From positions 248,001-312,000 of the forward strand of contig JANQRT010000073.1 of the NCBI GenBank assembly GCA_028284385.1: a stretch of 64,000 bases of DNA, in the 5' to 3' direction. A program made the translations under genes and the position numbers. The stretch comes from Opitutaceae bacterium. GTDB lineage: Bacteria; Verrucomicrobiota; Verrucomicrobiia; Opitutales; Opitutaceae. A model generated the notes under the pieces. The model had not been told where the DNA came from. It did no database searches and worked only from the letters and a program-made list of their open reading frames with translations. Below, piece by piece: positions 52,318 through 62,098 of this stretch (position 1 is the first letter of the stretch; the number at the start of each line of letters is the position of its first letter).

Positions 52318-55300
52318 CTACTCAGCAAAGAGCGGCGGCATGATCGAGCCAAATGACGGGCTGGACAATTCGACGCCACTTGATTTCGAGGTCTCAGCCA
52401 GCACCTGGCCTGCGTCCTGGCCGTTTAGCCGGTAGGTAACTACGGGCATGTAGACAGACAGTTTTTTGCCTTTTTCCAGACGCTCGATTTGACCCGTCGT
52501 TTCATTGAAGGTCCAAAGACGCTCGGTCGGTTTGATCTTCGAAGCATAGTGAACGCTACCCGAAAGATCGGCGAAACCTACAGGAACCAGCTCTCCTTTG
52601 GTAGCCGTTTCCAGCAGTGAAATGAAAGCGGAGACCTCTTCAGACGGCTTTAATTCAGAGCTACCTTCAAAGTGCTGAGCATAATTGCTGGAGGGCGACT
52701 CCAATTCGCTTTGCTTCAGCCAGCTATACCTATCTAGGCCTGCCTTTTTGTAGGACGCCAGTTCGAGAGCGTCTTGCTGAAGCGTTGGAGAAAGCTTGAG
52801 CCCCCACTTCCAAGGCTCCTTGGATATCAAGCCGAGGATCTCGCCTTTCCAATAAGCTTTGAACGCTGGAGAAATAGAGTCCGCCGCGTTAATCGATTCT
52901 ATTAGCTCGATAGCGGTAAACCTTCTAGCCCCGGATCCAATCCGATTAAGCGCAGGCTGAATTACATTAGCGAAGTATTCAGATTCTGGAGATAGAGTGG
53001 AAGCCTCGTAATAGAAGCCGAACGCAGTACCGCCAGGACGGCTTAGGATATTCATGCCGCGAGGCGTATCAGCAGCTCTACCCTCTGCATCGAAACCATA
53101 TTCCGGGAAAGTGTGATTGATTCCGTCTTCCAATTTCTTGTCGATCTTTTCGATAGGCTTGGAGAGATAGACCGTTTTGACGCTTTGCGGCTCAGTCGAG
53201 CCTTGATAGAAGCGGACTTTCGACTTGTAGACGCTAGCGGTCTCGCTAGCCGAGCGGATCAGCTTCTGCAAATGAGCTCGTTCGGAAAAGGAAAGCGTAA
53301 TTTTCGTGTCCTGGTAACCCGCTATGCTGAATTCCCTGGAATCCTCTAGGCTTTCGGGCAACACCAGCTTCTGAAGCATTTCGGCAAACTGGGGCTGCAA
53401 TTCGAGAATACGGGCAGCTCCCTCCTTTTCGATTGCAGAAGCTATATCCAAATCCTTGATACTTTCAAGCGGCTCGATGTATTCCTGCATGGTTTTAGCG
53501 CTGGCCAGAAGATCGAGAACCTCGATGAGCGACGCCCATTTTTCCTGAGTTTTGCGTAATCTATCCTCCGCAAGCTGAAGGGCTCCGCTTGAGTATTCGG
53601 GATCGATGGCCTGAGCGCGTTCGATCGCCTTCCAAGTCTCTGCCAGCACTTCGTCCGCTTTGGCAGAAGTTTTCTCGAAATCCTTCCTCTCCTTTGCGGC
53701 TTCAACCAAACGCACGTTCGATTCCGCTTGAGACTTCCAATATTCCGCGATGGTCGCCAATTCGGCTCCACGATCGGACTTCATCTCCTCGAAAGTCTTC
53801 TTCAGATCTTCGATTCGAGCTGCTATCGCTTTAGTCTCATCGTTGTCGCTAGCGGCAGTCGCTTTCTCCTCGATTATTTCAAGAATGGCAGCCACCTCCT
53901 CTTCAATGGCAGGAGTATAGCCTTTTTCGACCGCCGCCTTTAGCAAGTCCGCAACCGCAGCGTATTCAGCATCCAACTTCCGTTGAACTTCCTTCAAGGT
54001 CTCTTCAACCGAAAGCTTTTTTCTGGGAGCTTCGGCAGCAGGTTGCGTCTGCGCGACATCGCTTCCGGCATTCGGAGTCGCTGTCTCGGACTGCTTCGCT
54101 ACCGACGTCGAAGCATTCGGGTCTTTTGCAGGTTTCTTCTCGACCGACTTGGCTTTCTCATCCTTAGCAGGCGAAGTCTTGGCTGGTATTGGCTTGGACT
54201 TAGCTATGCTCGACTGAGATGATGAAGCATTATCGCCATACAGGTACCAAATGGCCGCCGCCCCAGCTACAGCCGCAATGCCAATCCCTGCAAACAAACC
54301 GGTTTTGGACGATTTCTTCTCTCCTCTTGCTTTCGGGCTAGGCTTAGGGGCTTTCGCCTTTTTCATCTTTTTTGAGGAGCCTCTTTTATCTAGTTGGTTT
54401 TGGAGATGTTCTGAAATTTTATAGCCCTTCTCTTCCATCAAATTCCTGATCTTCGAAATCGATTCGATGGCAAGTTTCGCTTCCTGACCCTTCCCGCTAT
54501 CCCGAACTTTGATAGCATCCTTGAGCTGCAAGTTCGCGTCATGCTCTCCTCGATACTGACCAAGCCGTTCGCCGATCTTCGAGACCTGTTCAAGCGATGC
54601 GGGCTCTACCAGTTCGCGAACTTCCTTGCTGTCCAGGTGCCATTGGCAAGCGAGATATTCGTCTTCAAATTGCTTCCAGTTGCTCTCGTTGAGCTGACGG
54701 GCATTGTTAATCACGCCTTCAACTTTGGCTATCGCCTCCTCGCGAGCTTTATCTTTGCGAGCCTTGACAACCGTCTTCACCTCGGAATCGGACTTGGGAA
54801 GCTCGACACCGCAAGCCTCATAACGATCGATAATCGATTGAGCGGTTTCTCCTGGCATCAACCCAGCGGAAATCGCCATTAGATCGGCTTCCGCCTGGAG
54901 CTTCATCTTCTTCTGCATCTGGATACGTTCCTTCTGCAGGCTATGATCGCCCGAAAATTGATCGACCAGCACATCGATAATCGGGAGCGAGCTTTCTGGA
55001 TTCTTCGATGAGCGCCTTTCGCGGTACGCTTCCATCAACCAGCCTTTGAGCTTCTCCCCTTCTTCGAAAGCTCCCTTGAGGCAGTCGATCAGATTCGTAT
55101 TCAAATCTTCAGGTTGTTTCCATCCAAAGCTGGCGCAACATTCCTTCCAGGCGTCTAGTTCAGGAAAATTCAATGACTGGACGCGCTCCATGAGATTGGA
55201 GTCCCGCATCATCTCGACATAAGCGTCGACCGAAGATCCTCGACCGAGAAGGTCGGCGCATTTTTTGAGATCGATATTCGCTTGATCTACCGCGTGGGAA

Positions 55301-55449
55301 AACTCCCATGCCAGCATTGAAACATCAAGCCCGCCTGAGTCGCCTTGCATAGCGTCAGAGATGCGAGTCGGAAATGAAGATACATCTTTTTGGGGATTGC
55401 GTGAGTTAGCCATGATAACCTTTTCAAATTTATCGCGCCGATTCACCAA
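52318..55449 (-). CDS. large coiled-coil single-pass membrane protein
   Basis: A 1043-residue protein of unknown family. N-terminal half (1-385) is charged and helical and should be cytoplasmic; one transmembrane segment lies at about 386-405 (TGLFAGIGIAAVAGAAAIWYLY); a Lys/Pro/Ala/Ser linker follows (to about 475), then a long coiled coil (about 480-690) and a mixed C-terminal domain. The arrangement suggests a cell-envelope or cytoskeleton-linking protein. A second, non-homologous reading was not seen. It stands alone. Confidence 0.6.
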   Translation of the reverse strand: MVNRRDKFEKVIMANSRNPQKDVSSFPTRISDAMQGDSGGLDVSMLAWEFSHAVDQANIDLKKCADLLGRGSSVDAYVEMMRDSNLMERVQSLNFPELDAWKECCASFGWKQPEDLNTNLIDCLKGAFEEGEKLKGWLMEAYRERRSSKNPESSLPIIDVLVDQFSGDHSLQKERIQMQKKMKLQAEADLMAISAGLMPGETAQSIIDRYEACGVELPKSDSEVKTVVKARKDKAREEAIAKVEGVINNARQLNESNWKQFEDEYLACQWHLDSKEVRELVEPASLEQVSKIGERLGQYRGEHDANLQLKDAIKVRDSGKGQEAKLAIESISKIRNLMEEKGYKISEHLQNQLDKRGSSKKMKKAKAPKPSPKARGEKKSSKTGLFAGIGIAAVAGAAAIWYLYGDNASSSQSSIAKSKPIPAKTSPAKDEKAKSVEKKPAKDPNASTSVAKQSETATPNAGSDVAQTQPAAEAPRKKLSVEETLKEVQRKLDAEYAAVADLLKAAVEKGYTPAIEEEVAAILEIIEEKATAASDNDETKAIAARIEDLKKTFEEMKSDRGAELATIAEYWKSQAESNVRLVEAAKERKDFEKTSAKADEVLAETWKAIERAQAIDPEYSSGALQLAEDRLRKTQEKWASLIEVLDLLASAKTMQEYIEPLESIKDLDIASAIEKEGAARILELQPQFAEMLQKLVLPESLEDSREFSIAGYQDTKITLSFSERAHLQKLIRSASETASVYKSKVRFYQGSTEPQSVKTVYLSKPIEKIDKKLEDGINHTFPEYGFDAEGRAADTPRGMNILSRPGGTAFGFYYEASTLSPESEYFANVIQPALNRIGSGARRFTAIELIESINAADSISPAFKAYWKGEILGLISKEPWKWGLKLSPTLQQDALELASYKKAGLDRYSWLKQSELESPSSNYAQHFEGSSELKPSEEVSAFISLLETATKGELVPVGFADLSGSVHYASKIKPTERLWTFNETTGQIERLEKGKKLSVYMPVVTYRLNGQDAGQVLAETSKSSGVELSSPSFGSIMPPLFAE

Positions 55450-56006
55450 AGCGAAAGCGGAGATTCAAACAGCGGGACTGACTGCTTGAATTTCTGGAAC
55501 AGCAAGCTTGTATTGAACTCTTCTATACGCACGGATAGGCGCTGCGATTAAATGATGATTTTTAAAGTTTTTTATCGGCTAATTGGGCGGATCCTTAAGA
55601 CTTTCTCCCTAATTATTTTCCAATTTCAGCCTAGTTAAAAGACTGTTTAAAGCGTCCTCCTTTAGGATGATTAAAGGATCTGGAAAACGGGTTCAGAACG
55701 GAGAAAAGCGAAACCAGCGCAGAGGGAAGGAATCGATGATCGAGCCTTTTCGACAAAAGAGCCTCTAGATAGAGAGCGAATCCCGCCAGATTTTGCTAAA
55801 TTTTGTGAAAAAAGAATCGATATAAGATAGTTGACCGACTGCCCGTCGGTTTTTCGCTCTATCATTTGAAAGTCAAATTTGGATATTCAACTCATAATGT
55901 CGCAAGTCATACTTAAGAGAATTGCTCAAGCCGCGCGTACTCGTGTCCACATATCGAATACGATTGCTCTCTAAATTTGCCTTGTTCAACTCACACCGCG
56001 TTTTCC
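55450..56006. promoter_or_regulatory. divergent spacer between the coiled-coil and TonB-C genes
   Basis: 557 bases, AT-rich, between two divergent genes. A 64-codon minus-strand frame at 55671 has no ribosome site and no family. The region should hold both promoters; none stands out clearly. Confidence 0.45.
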
Positions 56007-57431
56007 ATGAAAAAAATAGCCCATTTCCTCCTGAGCTGCGCAGCCATATTAATATCCCCCTACCATTTGCAAGCCGCGGATGAGAAGATTGATCCGATTC
56101 CTCTTGCCGGTTCTATTGAACTTCCGAAGCTTCCCCCCGAACTCAGCAACGCGTCAGGAAAAGTCTCCCTTATCGCAGCGGTAGGCCCCGACGGCAAAGC
56201 GGCTAGCGTCGATATCATTTCCTCATCCGACGAGAGGCTGAATGGCCCCTCTGTCGACGCCATCAAATCATGGGAGTTCGTTCCCGGCACAAGCAATGGC
56301 GCCCCGACGATCAGTTTATACCGCCAAACTTTTCGTTTTGATGACGGCCAGAATCTTTTCGACGAGAAGCTCTTGAAACTGATGACCGAAGCCGCCAACG
56401 AAACGAAAGAGACGGCATCGAAAAAAGTTACCAGCGAGAAATCGAAAGCGAGACCCGTTAAATCTCCTCAAGTCGCAAAGAGCAAGGAGCGGACTAAATC
56501 AAGCAAGTCCACTCGAACCAAGACTCCCCAGCCTGTAGCCAAACCAGAACCGGTAGTCATTCCTGACAGTCCGGCCATTGCTACAAAACGAGAAGAGCCC
56601 TCGCTTCCGAGCGAGCTACGTAACATCAATGGCAAGGTGAACGTACGCTTTGAAATAAGCGACGAAGGCCGCGTGAAAAATGCGATAGCGGAAGATTTTT
56701 CTCATAAGGAACTCGTTGAACCGGCCCTCGCCGCGGCAAAACGATGGAGATTCAAGCCAGCCATCAAAGAAGGCCGTCCTCAGGAAAGCGCTACAGTGCT
56801 CCCCTTCATCTTCTCGAGTCCGCTCATCGGCAAAATCGATTTGGCAACCATAAGAGACGCCGACGCGAACCAGATTCAAAGCAAACCGCTTGCTGTCGCA
56901 CAGCCCCTTCCCGAAACTCCGGCCAAGTTCAAAAACGAGAATGGAAAAGTGGATACCACCATCGTGGTAGACGAATTCGGCTACGTAGCCTACGCCAAAG
57001 TGGAAAAGGCTTCCCACCCGGAATTGGGCGAAAGAGTGTTGCAGTCGCTCTACCAATGGAAATTCAAGCCAGGCCTACAGAATGGCAGAGGAACGCTTTG
57101 CAAGACTCGCCAGTCGTTCACCTTTACTAATGGCAAGGGCAGCATCGACAAAGAAGAGCTAGACGCCCTCCCGGAAATCGTAAGCTCTCCAAGGCCGAAG
57201 CTAAAGTCGTCGCTAGCCAAATTAAATGGATACGTGCTAATGCACATGCGGATCGACAGAGCGGGCAACGTCATTGAAGCCCGAGTCATGGAAAGCACCA
57301 ACGAGAAGCTCGAAAAGCCTACCATCGAAGCCTCTATGGGATGGAAATTCAAACCAGGCGAAAAGAGAGGACTTCCTGTCGAGTCGACCATAGTCATACC
57401 CTTCTTCTATCCCCACACCAACGCCGGATAG
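56007..57431 (+). CDS. exported protein with four TonB C-terminal-like domains
   Basis: A 474-residue protein. I start it at ATG 56007, which gives a signal peptide (KKIAHFLLSCAAILISPY, cleaved after LQA). Four repeats of the TonB-C fold are visible at about 40-111, 199-270, 300-374 and 397-467; each has an xGKVxxxxxVxxxG strand, a PTIEAxxxWxFKPG strand and a closing beta-strand (for example KPTIEASMGWKFKPGEKRGLP). Residues 125-195 are a Lys/Thr/Pro/Ser linker. No N-terminal TM anchor other than the signal. Ordinary TonB has one such domain, so this looks like a periplasmic protein of another role. Confidence 0.8.
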   Translation: MKKIAHFLLSCAAILISPYHLQAADEKIDPIPLAGSIELPKLPPELSNASGKVSLIAAVGPDGKAASVDIISSSDERLNGPSVDAIKSWEFVPGTSNGAPTISLYRQTFRFDDGQNLFDEKLLKLMTEAANETKETASKKVTSEKSKARPVKSPQVAKSKERTKSSKSTRTKTPQPVAKPEPVVIPDSPAIATKREEPSLPSELRNINGKVNVRFEISDEGRVKNAIAEDFSHKELVEPALAAAKRWRFKPAIKEGRPQESATVLPFIFSSPLIGKIDLATIRDADANQIQSKPLAVAQPLPETPAKFKNENGKVDTTIVVDEFGYVAYAKVEKASHPELGERVLQSLYQWKFKPGLQNGRGTLCKTRQSFTFTNGKGSIDKEELDALPEIVSSPRPKLKSSLAKLNGYVLMHMRIDRAGNVIEARVMESTNEKLEKPTIEASMGWKFKPGEKRGLPVESTIVIPFFYPHTNAG

Positions 57432-57467
57432 GAGGCGGGAGAAGAAATTCGTAAAACCTGATTTTCG

Positions 57468-57493
57468 AAGCGGAGTTTTTTAAAACTCCGCTT
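57468..57493 (+). terminator. bidirectional-looking rho-independent terminator
   Basis: AAGCGGAGTTTT (57468-57479) pairs perfectly with AAAACTCCGCTT (57482-57493) with a two-base loop, and the stem ends in a run of T then a T-rich flank. It lies 36 bases after the TonB-C gene stop. Confidence 0.8.
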
Positions 57494-58091
57494 TCTGGTA
57501 TCTGCTTGTCCCGCAGAATTGCACTCATTAAGTTCAATGGCATACTTGTTCTTTTATGGAACGACCATAGGAACATTTGAAACTCCTTAAGGAAGCATAC
57601 GCTTCGTTAAAAATTCCAACAAACGAATTCGTATCCATTATTTGGATATAGAATTGTATTTCCTTAAGGATCAGGAGTTCATTCCTCGGAGCGTAATGCC
57701 GGACGGCTTGCGCTCCTTCACCCAAGGCTACCGAATCCGGACGGAAACCATCGCCCCTCATGCCGAGAAGATCATAGGAAAGTGATGCGCACAGCCCAGC
57801 TTTCGGAGCTAATAACCTTCGCTAATAGAGAGGGCTGGAACGCTTGTTTGGCTCGCATGGAATAGCAAAAGCTCTGATACTCTACCTCAACGAGGTCAGG
57901 CGGCTTCGCCAGCAAGATGTTTACAGTATATCTAGAGAATCGATCCGTTTATTCAGGATTATTAGTGTCAGTAATGTTTTTTGATTCGCCAAAGGCGGTT
58001 GCTGTTGTAACCAACTTATTTCCACGTTTTCTCAGTACCCCAAGGTCCTCTCAATCCCCTGCTTTCTAACGCTTAATCAGACTAAATCATC
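57494..58091. other. 598-base spacer before hppA
   Basis: No start-bearing gene. A plus-strand frame from about 57590 to 57784 reads about 60 residues (e.g. VMPDGLRSFTQGYRI, TETIAPHAEKIIGK) but lacks a start codon; I take it as a gene remnant or chance. The hppA promoter probably lies in the last 150 bases. Confidence 0.45.
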
Positions 58092-60314
58092 ATGGATAAT
58101 ATTATCTATTTCATTCCTTTGTTCGGCATCGTAGCGCTCTTGTTTGTGGCCTGGAAAAGTTCGTGGGTCTCCAAACAGGACGTGGGAGAAGAAAATATGG
58201 CAAGAATCGCGAAGAATATCGCGGTTGGAGCGATGGCGTTTCTAAAGGCTGAATACAAAGTGCTTTCCATTTTCGTAGCGGCGGTAGCGGTGATCCTGGC
58301 GATTAAGGGATCCAGCGAGGCGAATTCACACGCCCTGGTCGCTCTTTCGTTTGTGGTTGGGGCGCTCTGTTCCGGTTTAGCAGGTTTCATTGGGATGCGG
58401 GTGGCTACCAAAGCCAATGTCCGGACTACCAACGCGGCCAGAGATTCCTTGGGAAAAGCGCTGGAGGTAGCCTTCAGCGGGGGCTCAGTCATGGGGCTAG
58501 GCGTGGTAGGCTTAGGAGTGCTTGGCTTGAGCAGCCTCTTCATTTTCTACAGCTCGATCGGCAGTGGCGATTGGAACATCGAACGAATACTCAACGTGCT
58601 AGCAGGATTTTCGCTTGGAGCCTCGTCCATCGCCTTATTCGCTCGCGTCGGCGGAGGCATCTACACGAAGGCTGCTGACGTAGGGGCCGACCTGGTTGGA
58701 AAAGTGGAAGCGGGCATTCCGGAAGACCACCCGCTTAATCCGGCGACTATTGCCGATAACGTGGGCGACAACGTCGGCGATGTGGCTGGCATGGGAGCCG
58801 ATCTCTTCGAGTCGTACGTTGGTTCGATTCTGGCCACCATGGTTCTGGGAGCGGCATTGGTGGTATTGCCAGAATTCCAGGGAAGCTTCAACGGACTCGG
58901 ACCCATCTACCTCCCCTTGGCCTTAGCCGCCTGCGGCATCATCATGTCGATCCTCGGCACCTTTTTCGTAAAGGTGAAAGATGGAGGCAGTCCTCATGGC
59001 GCTCTCAACATCGGAGAGTTTGGCTCCGCGGGAGCCATGCTCATCGCGTCCTATTTCATAATCGACGCCCTCATGCCAGAGTCCTGGACCGTTGGAGGAA
59101 ATGAATACACTTCCAATGGCGTGTTTCTTGCCACTATTGCAGGATTGGCTGCAGGACTGGGAATTGGAAAGATCACCGAATACTACACTGGCACTGGAAC
59201 GAAGCCAGTCATCTCGATAGCGCGTCAATCGCTGACCGGTTCGGCTACTAATATTATAGCAGGCCTAGGGGTCGGCATGTTAAGCACCGCAGTGCCCATT
59301 ATTCTGGTTGCCGCAGCTATTCTGGTTTCCCACCAATTTGCTGGACTCTATGGCATTGCCATCGCGGCCGTTGGCATGCTGGCCAATACAGGCATCCAAC
59401 TGGCTGTCGACGCCTACGGGCCCATCTCGGACAATGCGGGCGGCATCGCTGAAATGGCCGAACTCCCCAAGGAAGTGCGTGGCCGTACTGACAAGCTCGA
59501 CGCGGTAGGCAATACCACGGCCGCCATCGGAAAGGGATTCGCCATTGGCTCAGCCGCTCTTACCGCCCTGGCTCTGTTTGCGGCATTCATGCAGCAAGCC
59601 AATGTGGGCTCCATCGATATTTCCACACCGACGGTCATGGCAGGGCTATTCCTTGGAGGCATGCTGCCCTTCGTCTTTTCAGCTCTCAGCATGAATGCGG
59701 TGGGTCGAGCAGCCATGTCGATGATCGAGGAAGTGCGCCGTCAGTTTCGCGATCTCCCCGAGCTCAAAGCGGCTCTCAACGTGATGAACAAGCCCGGCAA
59801 TGAGAACCAGGAGAATTGGAGTCAGGAGGATTTGGATACATTCAATGCAGCCCATGGGGTTCCCGAATACGACAAGTGCGTAGACATTTCAACCAAAGCC
59901 TCGATTAAGGAAATGGTGCTGCCAGGTCTGCTGGCCATAGCCGCGCCCGTAGCCATCGGCTTCATCGGAGGGGCCGAAATGCTAGGCGGCCTACTAGCCG
60001 GGGTAACGGTTTCCGGCGTGCTCCTGGCTATCTTCCAAGCCAATGCGGGAGGAGCCTGGGACAATGCCAAGAAGATGATCGAGGAAGGGATCGAAATCAA
60101 TGGCGAACAATACGGCAAAGGCTCCGAGGCTCACAAGGCAGCCGTGGTCGGCGATACGGTGGGCGATCCCTTCAAAGACACTTCGGGACCATCGCTTAAC
60201 ATTCTGCTCAAATTGCTGTCCGTCGTAGCCCTCATCATCGCTCCTAGCATCGCTCTTGATCTCTCAGCGGAAATCCCAGAGCCCCCAGCTATCAAGATCG
60301 ATATAGGGCAGTAG
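58092..60314 (+). CDS. hppA: membrane-bound pyrophosphatase (ion-translocating)
   Basis: A 740-residue membrane pyrophosphatase with about 16 transmembrane segments. It couples hydrolysis of pyrophosphate to pumping of H+ or Na+. The substrate-binding signature is the segment with YTKAADVGADLVGKVEAG followed by DNVGDNVGDVAGMGADLFESY; the second signature is GDTVGDPFKDTSGPSLNIL at the C-terminus. GNTTA in VGNTTAAIGKG carries Ala, not Lys, which marks the K+-dependent subgroup. The pumped ion cannot be settled from these residues alone. Confidence 0.95.
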   Translation: MDNIIYFIPLFGIVALLFVAWKSSWVSKQDVGEENMARIAKNIAVGAMAFLKAEYKVLSIFVAAVAVILAIKGSSEANSHALVALSFVVGALCSGLAGFIGMRVATKANVRTTNAARDSLGKALEVAFSGGSVMGLGVVGLGVLGLSSLFIFYSSIGSGDWNIERILNVLAGFSLGASSIALFARVGGGIYTKAADVGADLVGKVEAGIPEDHPLNPATIADNVGDNVGDVAGMGADLFESYVGSILATMVLGAALVVLPEFQGSFNGLGPIYLPLALAACGIIMSILGTFFVKVKDGGSPHGALNIGEFGSAGAMLIASYFIIDALMPESWTVGGNEYTSNGVFLATIAGLAAGLGIGKITEYYTGTGTKPVISIARQSLTGSATNIIAGLGVGMLSTAVPIILVAAAILVSHQFAGLYGIAIAAVGMLANTGIQLAVDAYGPISDNAGGIAEMAELPKEVRGRTDKLDAVGNTTAAIGKGFAIGSAALTALALFAAFMQQANVGSIDISTPTVMAGLFLGGMLPFVFSALSMNAVGRAAMSMIEEVRRQFRDLPELKAALNVMNKPGNENQENWSQEDLDTFNAAHGVPEYDKCVDISTKASIKEMVLPGLLAIAAPVAIGFIGGAEMLGGLLAGVTVSGVLLAIFQANAGGAWDNAKKMIEEGIEINGEQYGKGSEAHKAAVVGDTVGDPFKDTSGPSLNILLKLLSVVALIIAPSIALDLSAEIPEPPAIKIDIGQ

Positions 60315-60542
60315 TAGTATTTTAATTACATTGCAGTTTTCACCCAAAGGCCAAAGTCGTTGGGGCTGATAAGACTGGGGGGTAGAGCTCTTCCAGACAC
60401 ACAGGCAATTGCAGGCTCAAGTCAAATGGGCAGCGGCGCTCTATGAAAGTTTCAGGCTTGAAAAGCGGAGTTGAAGAATATTTGATCCAAGTCAGAGTCT
60501 TTAACCAACTCCCCTTATGAATCCAAACTCGAAAGGCCTGGT

Positions 60543-61352
60543 ATGTTTGAAATTCTACCGTGGATAGTCGGTTTAGCGGCCGTCACTTTCAGTCTGTACA
60601 GAAAAGACGACTCTCCCTTTATCGTCTTCCTGTATTTGTTTCTTGGATGTACGTTTCTGTATTTTTGCTACGCGTCCATATTCGGAGGCGTCATCGTGAC
60701 GGACTTCTTGTCCATTCTCCCGTTCCACCTGGCCTTGCTAGCCTTTCTGTCAATCGCCTACATCGTCAAAAGATACATAAAATACGACACTATTAGGGAG
60801 ATCGGAAATAACCCCTTTTTCTTTATTCTCACAGGAATTCATGCATTCAGCTTCGCCTTCGGGGCTACTTTCCTGGAATATCACTGGGTCCAGTATTTAA
60901 CGAGCGGCATGGCTGTACTTTTCCTGATCAGCCTCTTTCTCGCCAACCGATTTCCTAAACTGTTCGTCGCCGAAGCCACCACCTTCGCTTTGGTTATCGC
61001 GTCGTTTACAGCGTATTACATATTGCTGAAAACCCTTTATCCGGAAATAACCGCGGAATCGATTACTCAGGTGGTTTCAGCCCATAATTCATTTCTTATG
61101 TGGCCGCTGCTCTTTTTGCTGTATACGTTTTCCGTCCACAATATCGTCACTGTCAAAACATGGGGGAAACTGGCGAGTGTGATTCTGACTCTATTCGCGC
61201 TCGGGTTTTCAACGCATCATCCCGACCTTAACAAACTTGCCAGCCCGATCATAAAAAACGTGTTGGATATTGCAGTGTTGACGGGTGACGGCGGAACCAT
61301 CGCTTTTTCCGTCGCCGCCGTGGTGAAGAATCGGCTTGCGACAATAGTCTAG
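60543..61352 (+). CDS. polytopic membrane protein of unknown function
   Basis: A 269-residue protein with about seven or eight hydrophobic segments and short loops. No family is clear; charged residues are rare, and conserved-looking His residues are in LPFHLALL, GIHAFSF and VSAHNSFLMW. It follows hppA in the same direction after 228 bases and faces the SOUL gene tail to tail. Function unknown. Confidence 0.55.
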   Translation: MFEILPWIVGLAAVTFSLYRKDDSPFIVFLYLFLGCTFLYFCYASIFGGVIVTDFLSILPFHLALLAFLSIAYIVKRYIKYDTIREIGNNPFFFILTGIHAFSFAFGATFLEYHWVQYLTSGMAVLFLISLFLANRFPKLFVAEATTFALVIASFTAYYILLKTLYPEITAESITQVVSAHNSFLMWPLLFLLYTFSVHNIVTVKTWGKLASVILTLFALGFSTHHPDLNKLASPIIKNVLDIAVLTGDGGTIAFSVAAVVKNRLATIV

Positions 61353-61356
61353 AAAA

Positions 61357-61368
61357 GTCGGCTCCGAC
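61357..61368. terminator. short hairpin between convergent genes
   Basis: GTCGG (61357-61361) and CCGAC (61364-61368) pair with a two-base loop, flanked by A-rich sequence on the left and TTCTTTCT on the right. The stem is short, so the call is weak. It could end both the 60543 gene and the SOUL gene. Confidence 0.4.
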
Positions 61369-61377
61369 GGATTCTTT

Positions 61378-61929
61378 CTACTTGGAATCCTGCTCGCTGA
61401 AAGGAGTCACGACAACTTGAACCTCAAAGGTTTTCATAAACCACGGGGTGAAGGGACCATTCCAATACACCGCGTAAGGCTCGCCAGTAATGGCAATGGA
61501 GTCTTGACCTTCAATCCAGTCCAGCAAGACGTCTTTCGCTTGATTGAAGTTAGCTTCTGAATACGCACCTCTAGCTCCGACAGCCGCCACTCGTCTTTCA
61601 GGCACATCGATAACCACAACGGAATCCGTATCATCCTCGGCAAGATCCAACTGATCGGATGCCACCCAAAAATACATGGTACCCGGATCCATGTGAGCTT
61701 CGACAGGAGTCGTCATGGCTATCCCGCGATCGCTGATGTAGCGAAACAGCGGACCAAACAGTTGATTGGAGTTTTGAAAATAGGAGTCGCTGCCACGACT
61801 TGCCAGAAGTCTTCCAGCAGGCAAAGTCTTTAGCTCTACCTGGCCTGGCTCAGTGGCCTTGAAAGCCTTCTCATATCCATATGCTTTATTCATTACAAAA
61901 ATCGATAGGAGGAGGGCCACTATTTTCAT
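61378..61929 (-). CDS. exported SOUL family heme-binding protein
   Basis: A 183-residue SOUL-family protein with a signal peptide (MKIVALLLSIFVMNKAYG). SOUL proteins bind heme or similar hydrophobic ligands through a beta-barrel. Family features: FGPLFRYISDRGIAMTTPVEAHMD, VDVPERRVAAVGARGAYSEANF (in the usual order after), and the C-terminal AVYWNGPFTPWFMKTFEVQVVV. Length is normal. Its export is unusual only in a limited way, since several bacterial SOUL proteins have signals. Confidence 0.85.
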   Translation of the reverse strand: MKIVALLLSIFVMNKAYGYEKAFKATEPGQVELKTLPAGRLLASRGSDSYFQNSNQLFGPLFRYISDRGIAMTTPVEAHMDPGTMYFWVASDQLDLAEDDTDSVVVIDVPERRVAAVGARGAYSEANFNQAKDVLLDWIEGQDSIAITGEPYAVYWNGPFTPWFMKTFEVQVVVTPFSEQDSK

Positions 61930-62098
61930 AAAAGTTTAGATTTGGTCGTAAACGGACAGGCATTCTCGCCGTAGGTTCGACTCCAGAGAAAGCGGTGTTG
62001 TCCAAAGACGATCCGCGAAATAGAAAGAGGTCGATTAAACTGTCACGGAATACTAACTACGATGCTTCTATGAGAAAAATCCTAAAGGATCGCAGCTT

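Noticed and set aside
55671..55865. 64-codon minus-strand frame in the divergent spacer
   Set aside because: No ribosome site or family pattern, and it lies in AT-rich regulatory sequence.
61960..62000. TAGGTTCGACTCCAGAG at about 61971 looks like a tRNA T-loop
   Set aside because: The five bases on each side do not pair (GTAGG with CCAGA), and no acceptor stem or anticodon arm is seen.
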